Shown here piece after piece: positions 7,034-13,773 of a stretch of 13,773 nt of DNA. The stretch comes from Euryarchaeota archaeon UBA106 (lineage in GTDB: Archaea; Thermoplasmatota; Poseidoniia; Poseidoniales; Thalassarchaeaceae), in NCBI GenBank assembly GCA_002502365.1, contig DAOJ01000033.1:1-13773 (forward strand). Direction: 5' to 3'. Made by a program: the position numbers and the translations under genes. Position 1 is the stretch's first letter. The number at the start of each line of letters is the position of its first letter. The notes under the pieces are model-generated. The model ran no database searches. It was not told the origin of the DNA and saw only the letters and a program-made list of their open reading frames with translations.

Positions 7034-7510
7034 CTAATTCCATCGATGGTATGCTGGATGTCCTTCTTTCACAGCAACGAATAGGCCTTCTCCGGTAGCA
7101 CAAATATTCCCATTAGAAATCAATTCCATCTTTACTTTGGCTCTATCATTATCTAATTCGATTACCTCACCGGTTACCTGTATTTCATGTCCAAAAGGAG
7201 TTGGTCTGCGAAGTTTGATACTGTAATTCGCGGTAACTGTACAAGGAGGTTCCGAATCTCCGGATTGATCCATTAATGCGATTGCAGCAGTCCAATTTCC
7301 ATGACAATCCATCAAGGTTCCAATGATGCCTCCATTTATCATTCCAGGAAATGCTTGATGTTCGGATGATGGATTAAATTTCATTGTCAGGCCATTATTA
7401 CTCCTGAATGAACGAATTTGAAGCCCTTCTGGGTTCGATGGTCCGCAACCAAAACAGATGCTATTTGGAGCATGTAATTCCTGTACCGAGGTCTCAGGTT
7501 GGTCACTCAT
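7034..7510 (-). CDS. Hotdog-fold thioesterase, PaaI-like
   Basis: A 158-residue single hotdog-domain protein, probably an acyl-CoA thioesterase. The N-terminal CFGCGPSNPEGLQI (19-32) is the CFGCG-NPxGL signature seen in one PaaI-like group. The central helix region PGMINGGIIGTLMDCHGNW (55-73) is the hotdog active-site helix, with N59-G-G where many PaaI enzymes have H-G-G, and D68 as the likely catalytic acid. The rest gives the expected beta strands (TVTANYSIKLRRPTP at 91-105, VTGEVIELDNDRAKVKMEL at 112-130). Length is normal for a single-domain homotetramer or dimer. It is divergent from the M14-like gene, with a 70-base shared promoter gap. Substrate is unknown; the His-to-Asn change relative to PaaI makes the precise acyl-CoA class uncertain. 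Confidence 0.82.
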   Translation of the reverse strand: MSDQPETSVQELHAPNSICFGCGPSNPEGLQIRSFRSNNGLTMKFNPSSEHQAFPGMINGGIIGTLMDCHGNWTAAIALMDQSGDSEPPCTVTANYSIKLRRPTPFGHEIQVTGEVIELDNDRAKVKMELISNGNICATGEGLFVAVKEGHPAYHRWN

Positions 7511-7536
7511 TGCTCATCCCAAGTTGGCGAAAGACT

Positions 7537-7548
7537 ACATAAATTTCT
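7537..7548. promoter_or_regulatory. Shared AT-rich divergent promoter region
   Basis: ACATAAATTTCT sits in the 70-base gap between the divergent thioesterase (ATG at 7510) and M14-like gene (ATG at 7581). Read on the minus strand, TTTATGT lies about 32 bases before the thioesterase ATG. Read on the plus strand, TAAATTT lies about 38 bases before the other ATG. One or two overlapping TATA boxes with short leaders would serve both. Inferred. Confidence 0.4.
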
Positions 7549-7580
7549 CATTTGACTCCTTCAAATCACTCAATCTCTGA

Positions 7581-8981
7581 ATGCTAATCCTCTTATTTAG
7601 AGGACCCTACAGGATGTTATTGGTAGATACCGAAGAGACACGTAAGTCCTCGAAAAATGAGGATGTGAACGTTAGGGTTCCAAGGGCAAAGAGGCGCCGC
7701 CATCAGCCAATTAAAGTCTCGAATCAAATTCCAAATAGTCGAAGAAAGGAAATTGAGAAAGCATTGGAAGAGCCTAGCAGCACTCCGAAAACGTGGGCTC
7801 GTTCCAACGGATGGAAATCTCATAGAATTGGTCGTAAACTAGTGAAACCTGGGACCATTAGACAAATCGAATACGATTTGATGGATGTAGAGATTGGAGA
7901 GTCTTGGCCTATCCCGATTACCGTAGTTCATGGTTCCAGGCCGGGTCCTGTTGTCACATTGATAGGTGCAATCCATGGAAATGAATTGGTGGGTCCTCTT
8001 GCACTGACTTACCTGCAATCACATGCGGTTTTGGGTCCTGATAAAGCGATAGATCCAGCAACTGTTGCTGGAACGATTAGAATTATTCCAATAGTGAATA
8101 TGCCAGGATACCGCCGTCGAATTAGATACATGACAGACGGCCGAGATCTCAATCGATTCTTCCCAGGAAAAGAAGATTCCAATACAACATCCAGAGTCGC
8201 AAATCGATTATGGAATGATATTTTTTCAAATTCAGACCACATTGTTGATTTGCACACCGCGGCTTTAGGTCGTACTAATATGCCTCAGATAAGAGCTAAC
8301 CTAGCAAACCCATCAAGTAACAGAGCAGCTCGTTCATTTGGAATCGAAGTTATACTTGACAGTGAAGGACCTAAGGGGTCGTTAAGAAGAACTGCGGACG
8401 ATGCTGATATTAGTTGTATTACCTATGAAGGAGGTGGTGCGGATGAAGCTGATCCTGAATCAATCCAGATTGCGATGTACGGTATTCTCAACGTTTTGAG
8501 AAGTCTAAAGGTTATTCCAGGCTATCCAAGTAGACCAAGATTTAGACTATTGGCGTCAGGCTCAGTTTGGATTCGTTCAGATTATGGCGGTTTACTCGAT
8601 GTTCTAACTCCGGCGGGTTCTTGGGTTGAAGAGAACGAATTAGTTGCTACAGTTTCAGATCCGGAACATCCTGGAGTTTCGATGGAAATTCGTTCTCCAA
8701 CGGATGGTCTGCTAATTTGTACTGCCACACATCCATTTGTTACAACAGGTACTCCTATTGGCCATCTTTTGCCTATTTCAAAGGGAATAAAGTCAGTAAA
8801 ACGTCGTTTAGATGACGAAGGTGTATTGGTTTTGAGTGGTGCTGATGGAGAGCCGCCTTGGCGTGAAGATGACGAAATCGAAGACATATCTGTAGAAGGA
8901 GAATGGGAGGGTGGTTCTCCGGACGCAGAATGGGGGGAAAACATTCCATCGGCAACTGAAGAAGAAGCCGATGAAGCCTGA
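7581..8981 (+). CDS. M14 AstE/AspA-like zinc deacylase or carboxypeptidase
   Basis: Zinc hydrolase of the succinylglutamate desuccinylase/aspartoacylase branch of M14, which removes an acyl or amino-acid group from an amide. Zinc ligands are visible as H132 and E135 in GAIHGNELVGP and H225 in DLHT. R188-D-L-N-R192 is the substrate-carboxylate motif, and E283 in TYEGGG is the likely catalytic glutamate. A beta-rich C-terminal domain (about 323-398) ends the enzyme. Two regions are extra: a basic N-terminal stretch of about 90 residues with KRRRHQ, and an acidic tail from about 408 to 466 rich in E and D. Start choice is uncertain: ATG 7581 fits a TATA-like TAAATTT upstream, while ATG 7614 would drop the first 11 residues. 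Neither has a strong Shine-Dalgarno. No RimK-type ligase neighbour is present, so the substrate cannot be named. Confidence 0.85.
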   Translation: MLILLFRGPYRMLLVDTEETRKSSKNEDVNVRVPRAKRRRHQPIKVSNQIPNSRRKEIEKALEEPSSTPKTWARSNGWKSHRIGRKLVKPGTIRQIEYDLMDVEIGESWPIPITVVHGSRPGPVVTLIGAIHGNELVGPLALTYLQSHAVLGPDKAIDPATVAGTIRIIPIVNMPGYRRRIRYMTDGRDLNRFFPGKEDSNTTSRVANRLWNDIFSNSDHIVDLHTAALGRTNMPQIRANLANPSSNRAARSFGIEVILDSEGPKGSLRRTADDADISCITYEGGGADEADPESIQIAMYGILNVLRSLKVIPGYPSRPRFRLLASGSVWIRSDYGGLLDVLTPAGSWVEENELVATVSDPEHPGVSMEIRSPTDGLLICTATHPFVTTGTPIGHLLPISKGIKSVKRRLDDEGVLVLSGADGEPPWREDDEIEDISVEGEWEGGSPDAEWGENIPSATEEEADEA

Positions 8982-8984
8982 TGC

Positions 8985-11900
8985 TCATTCTTCTTCTAAA
9001 GAAAACTCGTTATTCACAGGATTTGCTGGAACTAAAACTGGCGAAGCCTCAATCATGTGTATTTCTTCAGCCTGTATGGGTTGGGATATTTTGGTTGATT
9101 CAAGCATAGGAATTGATTCGGTTGCTGTCGTTGAATTGGAGCTTTGCATCTCGAGTAGAGAGGATAGGTCGGGAGCCGCCGGTAACTCGGTACCTCCTAT
9201 TACTGAATTACCTCCCTGTGGGTTTAATTCTACCTTGAATTCTGCATATGCTTCTGCAATCAACCTATTTTCACGAATCTTCATGCCAACTAATGCAACT
9301 CCACCAATTGTTGATAATAAAATAACAAAAATTACCACAATACCAAGTGTGCTTCCTAAGAAGGAAAACAAGGATTCAACCAATGTTTTAGGAGGAATAT
9401 AGACATCTACCTGAATTGTCCATTGAAGTGTTGTTTCAAATCCGGAATCTGTAATTGTAACGTTCAGTTCTCTTAATCCACTTCTCTCTTTGCATAGGAT
9501 CTCAGCCAATTCCCAATCCTGTGATTCACAATCAATTTGGTTTAGAACCAATATCTGACTATTTTCGCTTATGTTGTTACTTAGTGTGACTCCCTCAATC
9601 TCCCAAATTATTTCCTTGTCCACTGTTTGGGGTATTCCTTGAATTTCAATTCTTATTGAATTGTTAACAGAATCCCAAGTAAGAGCGCTAGTTTGACTAG
9701 GAGTGGATAAAATCAGGTCTTCTCTGATTAATTCATCATCGACTATCTCATTACAATCATCATCCCATCCATTCCAAGTCTCAATTGCGTCTGGGTTAAT
9801 GGTTTCAACCAAATCCTCGCAATCCTCGAAGGCATAGAAGCCATCATTGTCTCTGTCATGATCGAAAACTAGTGGGTTGGTGCCTGTTTCAATTACCTCT
9901 TTCCCATCACTCATTCCGTCCTCATCTGAATCTGGATTATTCGGATTTGTGGAGAGGTTATGGTACTCATCGTAATCTCCCAATCCATCTAAATCAGAAT
10001 CCAAATCATAGAAGTCTTCGTCTACTTTGTCATCGCAGTCATTGTCTTTGTTATCCAAGGATTCTGCAAGCAATGGAGCCCTTTCCGAGTCATCATCTTG
10101 GCAATCCTGGAACCAGTACCATCCATCTCCGTCCTCATCTGGGTCTGCCCAGAGTGGATTTGACCCATAGCCGTTAACCTCTAGCCCATCAGGTAGACCA
10201 TCATCGTCAGTATCTCCATCATATGGATTGGTTGTAATGTTATGATATTCATTATAGTCATCCAAACCATCTAAATCAGAGTCTAAATCCCAAAATCCAT
10301 TATCGATTACAAGGTCACAATCATTGTCTATATTGTCAAGTAATTCGGGTAAGGCAGGATTACGGTATTCGTCTCCATCATCACAATCGAGGAACCAATG
10401 GAATCCATCTTCATCCTGATCTGGGTCAAAAGTCAAAGGATCTGACCCGTGAGTCTCTATCTCGACTCCGTCACTCAAACCATCATTGTCGGTATCAGCG
10501 TCTTCGAAATCAGTTCCGTGTACGTGATATTCTGGCCAATCTAGAAGGCCATCTGAGTCTCTGTCGGTAAAATTGAATCCCTCATCTGTGAAATCATCAC
10601 AGTTATCATCAATCCCATTTAATCGCTCGTAAGTTCCAGGATTAACATCGGGATTGTTGTCATTACAGTCTTGGAAATGGTAAAACAAATCGTTGTCTGA
10701 ATCCGGATCGTATAACAAAGGATTGGTGCCCCAGAAATTTAACTCTTGGCCATCTGAAAGACCATCATTATCACTATCCGAATTCAGTGGATTTGTTCCA
10801 TGTGTATTGACTTCCTGCGAATCGGTTAACCCGTCCGTATCCGAATCAATAGCAAGAGGATTTGTTCCGTAAATTATTACTTCATCATAGTCGGACAAAC
10901 CATCATCGTCGGAGTCAGAATCAAAAGGATCTGTTCCCCAAATTAGAGTTTCATTTTCATCAGTTAAACCATCATCATCATGGTCTGGGTCGTTATCCAC
11001 TCCATGGAAAATCAATTCCCATGAATTCAAGATACCTGTTTCTCCCGAATTGGCATCTCTGACCTTTAGATTCCATATTCCCATACTCGATTCTCCCCAG
11101 TGATGAACTGTATTGAATTGCCAATCGGAATAATCATTATTTGAATCTCCGTTACTAACTGCAAGCCAAGATTCAGTACCGTATGGAGATTCCAAGATTA
11201 TGTCTAAATCGCCACGATATGTGTGATCGATGTCAACAATGACATCGATACTTTCTATCGATAACTGGGAACTAACTGTTAATGGAAAGGTGCTCCAAGA
11301 AGAGTTCCCATCAGGGATACTGAAATTTTCGATGAATGGGCCGTAGGTATTGTTTAGTTCTTGGTCAAGTGTTGTCCAATTTGCCGCCAGAGAGACTGCA
11401 GCCCCTGCGTCTATAGCACCAAATCCGTATTTGTGAGAAACATTATGCCCTGCTCCATTTGTATTCCAGGACGGATCATTAGGATCATTCATTCGTGAGG
11501 TATGAACTAGAATTTCTTGTACATCTCTCCATGTCAAAAATTGATTAGCATCATACATTAATGCGATAACTCCAGATGCTAACGGTGTTGCGCTTGAAGT
11601 TCCACCGAAGTTATTGGTAACGTTTCCAGTGGTGTATCCTCCACTACCAACTATGTCAGTTGTGGTTATCCCTTCGCCATCACCATTGGAGTGTGCTGCA
11701 ACGAGAATATTTGCTCCGGGCTCTGCATAATACGATTGCTCACCTTGGTGTGTAATTGAAGTCACTGCTATGGTAAATCGGCTGTTGGCATAGCCGTCTT
11801 TGTTGGCATCATCATCACTACCTAGGCCATTACCGGCGGCCCAAGTAATTGTATTTCCCAAACCTTTTCTTCCTTGATAGGCATCCTCTTCAAAAGCCGC

Positions 11901-12842
11901 TAAAGTCAGAGGACCAGGTCCTGACAAAGTTGACCCATCATCCGATGGTCCCCAAGAATTTGAGTAGATGTCAATTTTATCATTTCTGAATGAAAGAGCA
12001 TCCGCCTCCATACTATCAGGAGAACCACATGCAATCAGAGTAGAACCTGCTAATGTTGCCTCCCATGCTGCTCCAGCTACATTCAACGAGTTATTTCCTA
12101 CCGCTGCTGCAACTCCCGCGGCTGCAGTACCATGCCCATTCCACGAGTTGGGCGTTGGGTCACTGTCACCATTGCACCAATCGTAGGAATAGGTTGAATT
12201 GTAATTGTCAATTATATCTGGGTGTGAATGCTCCAAACCATCATCTACGATACTAATCACTACTCCATCGCCTCGATAGTTATTCCAGACATCTGTTGCA
12301 TTGATATCCTCACCCACAAGGCCATTGGTTTGACCTGTATTTTCAAGATGCCATTGGGAGGAAAATTCGGGGTCATTAGGGGTGCTTCTAGGAATTTGTT
12401 GTCGCTCAACGAGAGGGTAAAACGCCTCAATATGGCCAATTTCTTTAGATTCTTCTAATTTTTCAATCTGTTCTAATGGATTATCAAGGTACCATATGTA
12501 AGCACCCCTAAGCAAAGATGAGAATTCTATTGTTGTCGGTTTAGCGGAAGTAAAGAACTGTTTTTCTATGGGAATTTGTGTAATCACCAGCCATTCATTA
12601 GTCTGTGACAGTTCTGTTTCTGTGTATCTATCTAATTCTCCCACTCTATCGAAAGCCAACTGTATGGCTCGAGAGTATGTTGGTAGGATTGGCTCACCAT
12701 CAATTTCAAAATCGATATCAATAGTTTGTTCTTGCCCTGCGGTTGCAACAACAGGACTCACCAACATCAAAACTAGGAGCATCGCTGTGACTCGCACACT
12801 AGAAATTCGAGTTCGGGGGGGTTTTAGCCGTTGCCGATGCAT
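8985..12842 (-). CDS. Kexin-like S8 serine protease, membrane-anchored, with Ca-binding repeats
   Basis: Large exported subtilase. Signal peptide at 1-36 (hydrophobic 20-35, cut near VVATA), propeptide to about 152, then a kexin/furin-type catalytic domain starting QWHLENTG: D200 in IVDDG, H237 in NGHGT, oxyanion N338 in AAGNG and S416 in GTSSATP. IDIYSNSWGPSDDG (290-303) is the convertase signature. A P domain follows (about 505-614, with TYRGDLDIILESP and WGESSMGIWNLKV). Residues 616-711 hold four TSP3-type Ca-binding units, and 712-1042 hold three exact 94-residue modules plus a half, each joining a MopE-like Cys pair to TSP3 units. After a membrane-proximal domain (C1105, C1117) one helix spans about 1164-1187, leaving a 98-residue, probably cytoplasmic, tail. 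Likely a surface protease releasing peptides; maturation of other proteins is possible. A TATA box about 25 bases upstream suggests a leaderless message. Confidence 0.93.
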   Translation of the reverse strand: MHRQRLKPPRTRISSVRVTAMLLVLMLVSPVVATAGQEQTIDIDFEIDGEPILPTYSRAIQLAFDRVGELDRYTETELSQTNEWLVITQIPIEKQFFTSAKPTTIEFSSLLRGAYIWYLDNPLEQIEKLEESKEIGHIEAFYPLVERQQIPRSTPNDPEFSSQWHLENTGQTNGLVGEDINATDVWNNYRGDGVVISIVDDGLEHSHPDIIDNYNSTYSYDWCNGDSDPTPNSWNGHGTAAAGVAAAVGNNSLNVAGAAWEATLAGSTLIACGSPDSMEADALSFRNDKIDIYSNSWGPSDDGSTLSGPGPLTLAAFEEDAYQGRKGLGNTITWAAGNGLGSDDDANKDGYANSRFTIAVTSITHQGEQSYYAEPGANILVAAHSNGDGEGITTTDIVGSGGYTTGNVTNNFGGTSSATPLASGVIALMYDANQFLTWRDVQEILVHTSRMNDPNDPSWNTNGAGHNVSHKYGFGAIDAGAAVSLAANWTTLDQELNNTYGPFIENFSIPDGNSSWSTFPLTVSSQLSIESIDVIVDIDHTYRGDLDIILESPYGTESWLAVSNGDSNNDYSDWQFNTVHHWGESSMGIWNLKVRDANSGETGILNSWELIFHGVDNDPDHDDDGLTDENETLIWGTDPFDSDSDDDGLSDYDEVIIYGTNPLAIDSDTDGLTDSQEVNTHGTNPLNSDSDNDGLSDGQELNFWGTNPLLYDPDSDNDLFYHFQDCNDNNPDVNPGTYERLNGIDDNCDDFTDEGFNFTDRDSDGLLDWPEYHVHGTDFEDADTDNDGLSDGVEIETHGSDPLTFDPDQDEDGFHWFLDCDDGDEYRNPALPELLDNIDNDCDLVIDNGFWDLDSDLDGLDDYNEYHNITTNPYDGDTDDDGLPDGLEVNGYGSNPLWADPDEDGDGWYWFQDCQDDDSERAPLLAESLDNKDNDCDDKVDEDFYDLDSDLDGLGDYDEYHNLSTNPNNPDSDEDGMSDGKEVIETGTNPLVFDHDRDNDGFYAFEDCEDLVETINPDAIETWNGWDDDCNEIVDDELIREDLILSTPSQTSALTWDSVNNSIRIEIQGIPQTVDKEIIWEIEGVTLSNNISENSQILVLNQIDCESQDWELAEILCKERSGLRELNVTITDSGFETTLQWTIQVDVYIPPKTLVESLFSFLGSTLGIVVIFVILLSTIGGVALVGMKIRENRLIAEAYAEFKVELNPQGGNSVIGGTELPAAPDLSSLLEMQSSNSTTATESIPMLESTKISQPIQAEEIHMIEASPVLVPANPVNNEFSLEEE
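9717..10709 (-). repeat. Tandem 94-residue (282 bp) MopE/TSP3 modules, 3.5 copies
   Basis: Units run 10428-10709, 10146-10427, 9864-10145, then a half unit 9717-9863. Each begins DPD or DHD followed by a D-x-D-x-D run, then DC...DNDCD, then two TSP3-like DxDxDG motifs ending GxNPL. The first Cys falls at residues 726, 820, 914 and 1008 and the second at 748, 842, 936 and 1030, so the 94-residue period is exact with no indel. The last unit lacks its TSP3 half. Confidence 0.9.
10710..10997 (-). repeat. Four TSP3-type calcium-binding units
   Basis: Residues 616-711 of the protease: four units of 23-25 residues, each of the form D-S-D-x-D-G-L-x-D-x-x-E followed by a short aromatic stretch and G-T-N/D-P. 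They link the P domain to the longer modules and are expected to bind several Ca ions and stiffen the stalk. Confidence 0.88.
12815..12821 (-). repeat. C7 homopolymer in the protease signal peptide region
   Basis: On the coding strand AAAA is followed by seven C, codons 7-9 (Lys-Pro-Pro) plus the start of Arg10. It is the longest G/C homopolymer noticed in the window and a possible slippage site just ahead of the hydrophobic signal core and the in-frame Met21. Confidence 0.6.
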
Positions 12843-12863
12843 GATTGACTTTTGCTTCTACTC

Positions 12864-12870
12864 GATTTAG
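12864..12870 (-). promoter_or_regulatory. TATA-like box of the S8 protease gene
   Basis: CTAAATC on the minus strand, centred about 25 bases before the protease ATG at 12842, inside the 35-base gap after the LeuA-like gene. No Shine-Dalgarno is visible, which fits a leaderless message separate from the upstream gene. Confidence 0.45.
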
Positions 12871-12877
12871 TATCTAA

Positions 12878-13773
12878 TCAGTTGTTTTGCATGTAATCCG
12901 ATATGGCCTGATGGACTTCATCATCATCCATCAATCGGCGTTGATTTTTCGCCACTTCGAACATATGAGCTACTAGATTATCATCAGCTTCGTAACCATT
13001 CTTTTGCAACCACCAAATTATGTTAGAGCGGCCGCTCATATGTCCAATTCGAATAACCTGCTGCAGACCGTAATCCTGCGCAGGCACGCCTGAATATACC
13101 CTGTCTGCAAGCCAATGATCGCCCTTTTTCATCGCCTTGATTACTGCGCTGGCATGCACTCCAGTCCCTGTTTCGAAAGCATCTTCTCCAAAGACAGGAT
13201 AATTCCTAGGCAGAGCAACTTCGACATATTCATGTGCCTTTCTCATGTATTCGTTTAGAGCGGTTAGGTCGTTTTCGATAACTCCCATTAGTGAGAGATT
13301 GACTAGGGTTTGGTCTAGTGGAGCATTTCCAGCTCTTTCTCCTACACCTAATGCAGTTCCGTGAATAACATCCGCTCCAACCTCTACAGCAGCGAGGTTG
13401 TTTGCAACACCCAAGCCTCTATCTTGGTGGCCATGCCAATTTACCTCGATATCTCTACGCTTCACTCCTGCGTCAGGAATAACTTCGTCTTGAATGAAAG
13501 TAAGCAATTTTCGAACTCCGTTAGGAGTCACATGGCCACAGGTGTCACAAACACAAATTCTGTCTGCACCTAATTCGATTGCTCTGGTGTAAACCGCCTT
13601 AATTTCTTCTGGCTTTGAACGGGTGGTGTCCTCCGTGACAAACATCACGGGGATGTCATTATCAACGGCAAATGTAACCGCTTTCTCGGCCGTACTCAGA
13701 ATTCGCTCCATAGTCCAACCTTCGGCAAATTGTCTAATGGGACTAGTTCCAAGGAAAGCACTAGCCTGAATCT
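12878..13773 (-). CDS. LeuA/homocitrate synthase family enzyme, 5' end outside window
   Basis: Partial gene, 297 codons visible; the frame is open to the right edge and the missing part would hold the N-terminal start of the TIM barrel. Enzymes of this DRE-TIM family condense acetyl-CoA with a 2-oxo acid; 2-isopropylmalate synthase (leucine pathway) is the most likely member. Counting from the visible edge, FLGTSPIR is near 6-13, DTCGH at 76-80, the metal-binding HGH at 113-115 in NWHGHQDRGLGVANNL, and GVGERAGN at 142-149. Downstream, ETGTGVHASAVIKA and IGHMSGRSNI form the catalytic subdomain. The protein ends soon after this, so the C-terminal leucine-binding regulatory domain of classical LeuA is absent, as in homocitrate or citramalate-type relatives. 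An internal ATG at 13711 is not the true start, because conserved sequence continues upstream. The substrate cannot be decided from this fragment. Confidence 0.85.
   Translation of the reverse strand, partial: IQASAFLGTSPIRQFAEGWTMERILSTAEKAVTFAVDNDIPVMFVTEDTTRSKPEEIKAVYTRAIELGADRICVCDTCGHVTPNGVRKLLTFIQDEVIPDAGVKRRDIEVNWHGHQDRGLGVANNLAAVEVGADVIHGTALGVGERAGNAPLDQTLVNLSLMGVIENDLTALNEYMRKAHEYVEVALPRNYPVFGEDAFETGTGVHASAVIKAMKKGDHWLADRVYSGVPAQDYGLQQVIRIGHMSGRSNIIWWLQKNGYEADDNLVAHMFEVAKNQRRLMDDDEVHQAISDYMQNN

Noticed and set aside
7040..7049. Perfect palindrome CCATCGATGG near the thioesterase stop
   Set aside because: Ten bases inside coding sequence, expected by chance at this scale and with no partner site seen.
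9872..10177. Plus-strand open frames opposite the protease repeats (also 10862-11062, 11968-12186, 12053-12256)
   Set aside because: They are complements of Asp-rich repeats, giving His/Ser/Leu-rich low-complexity translations with no motif; shadows of the protease gene.
9717..10997. Regular DNA repeats considered as a CRISPR or minisatellite array
   Set aside because: The periodicity is coding (94 and about 24 codons), with no conserved short repeat plus unique spacers.
13712..13773. ATG at 13711 as the start of the LeuA-like gene
   Set aside because: The upstream frame stays open and encodes family-like sequence (FLGTSPIR), so the gene continues beyond the window.

Overview
The window looks like part of a chromosome of a mesophilic, probably planktonic euryarchaeon, most likely a Marine Group II / Poseidoniales relative. 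The archaeal assignment rests on an initiator tRNA-Met with an A1:U72 pair, a RadA recombinase, a Hel308-type helicase and a Cgi121-like KEOPS subunit. TATA-like boxes about 26 bases before several start codons also fit. The finer placement is an inference from the giant surface protease with Ca-binding repeats, the roughly 40% GC and the bacterial-type metabolic genes. No mobile element, CRISPR array, rRNA or phage gene was seen.

Layout. The initiator tRNA (94-171) is followed by radA (start taken at 348, Shine-Dalgarno led). radA converges with a minus-strand pair, a small CxxC zinc-finger-like protein and an M3 oligoendopeptidase F. The stop of the first lies inside the ribosome binding site of the second. 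A strong hairpin (3367-3385) separates this pair from a minus-strand cluster read in the order hotdog thioesterase, DoxX-like membrane protein, Hel308 helicase, Cgi121. The thioesterase is divergent from an M14/AstE-type zinc carboxypeptidase-like gene on the plus strand (7581-8981), and the two share a 70-base AT-rich promoter gap. That gene converges, with 3 bases between stops, on a 1285-residue kexin-type S8 protease with a P domain, TSP3 repeats, exact 94-residue tandem modules and a C-terminal membrane anchor. A LeuA-like Claisen-condensing enzyme runs off the right edge.

How the genes fit together. One theme is information processing: initiator tRNA, RadA strand exchange, Hel308 fork and recombination helicase, and Cgi121 for tRNA t6A formation. 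A second is protein use: a secreted, membrane-anchored protease outside the cell and an M3 oligopeptidase inside. The rest are single metabolic genes. Nothing here is a clear new defence or mobile system. The most distinctive objects are the modular kexin-like protease, the hel308-cgi121 pair, the Hel308 insertion, and hairpins built over stop codons.
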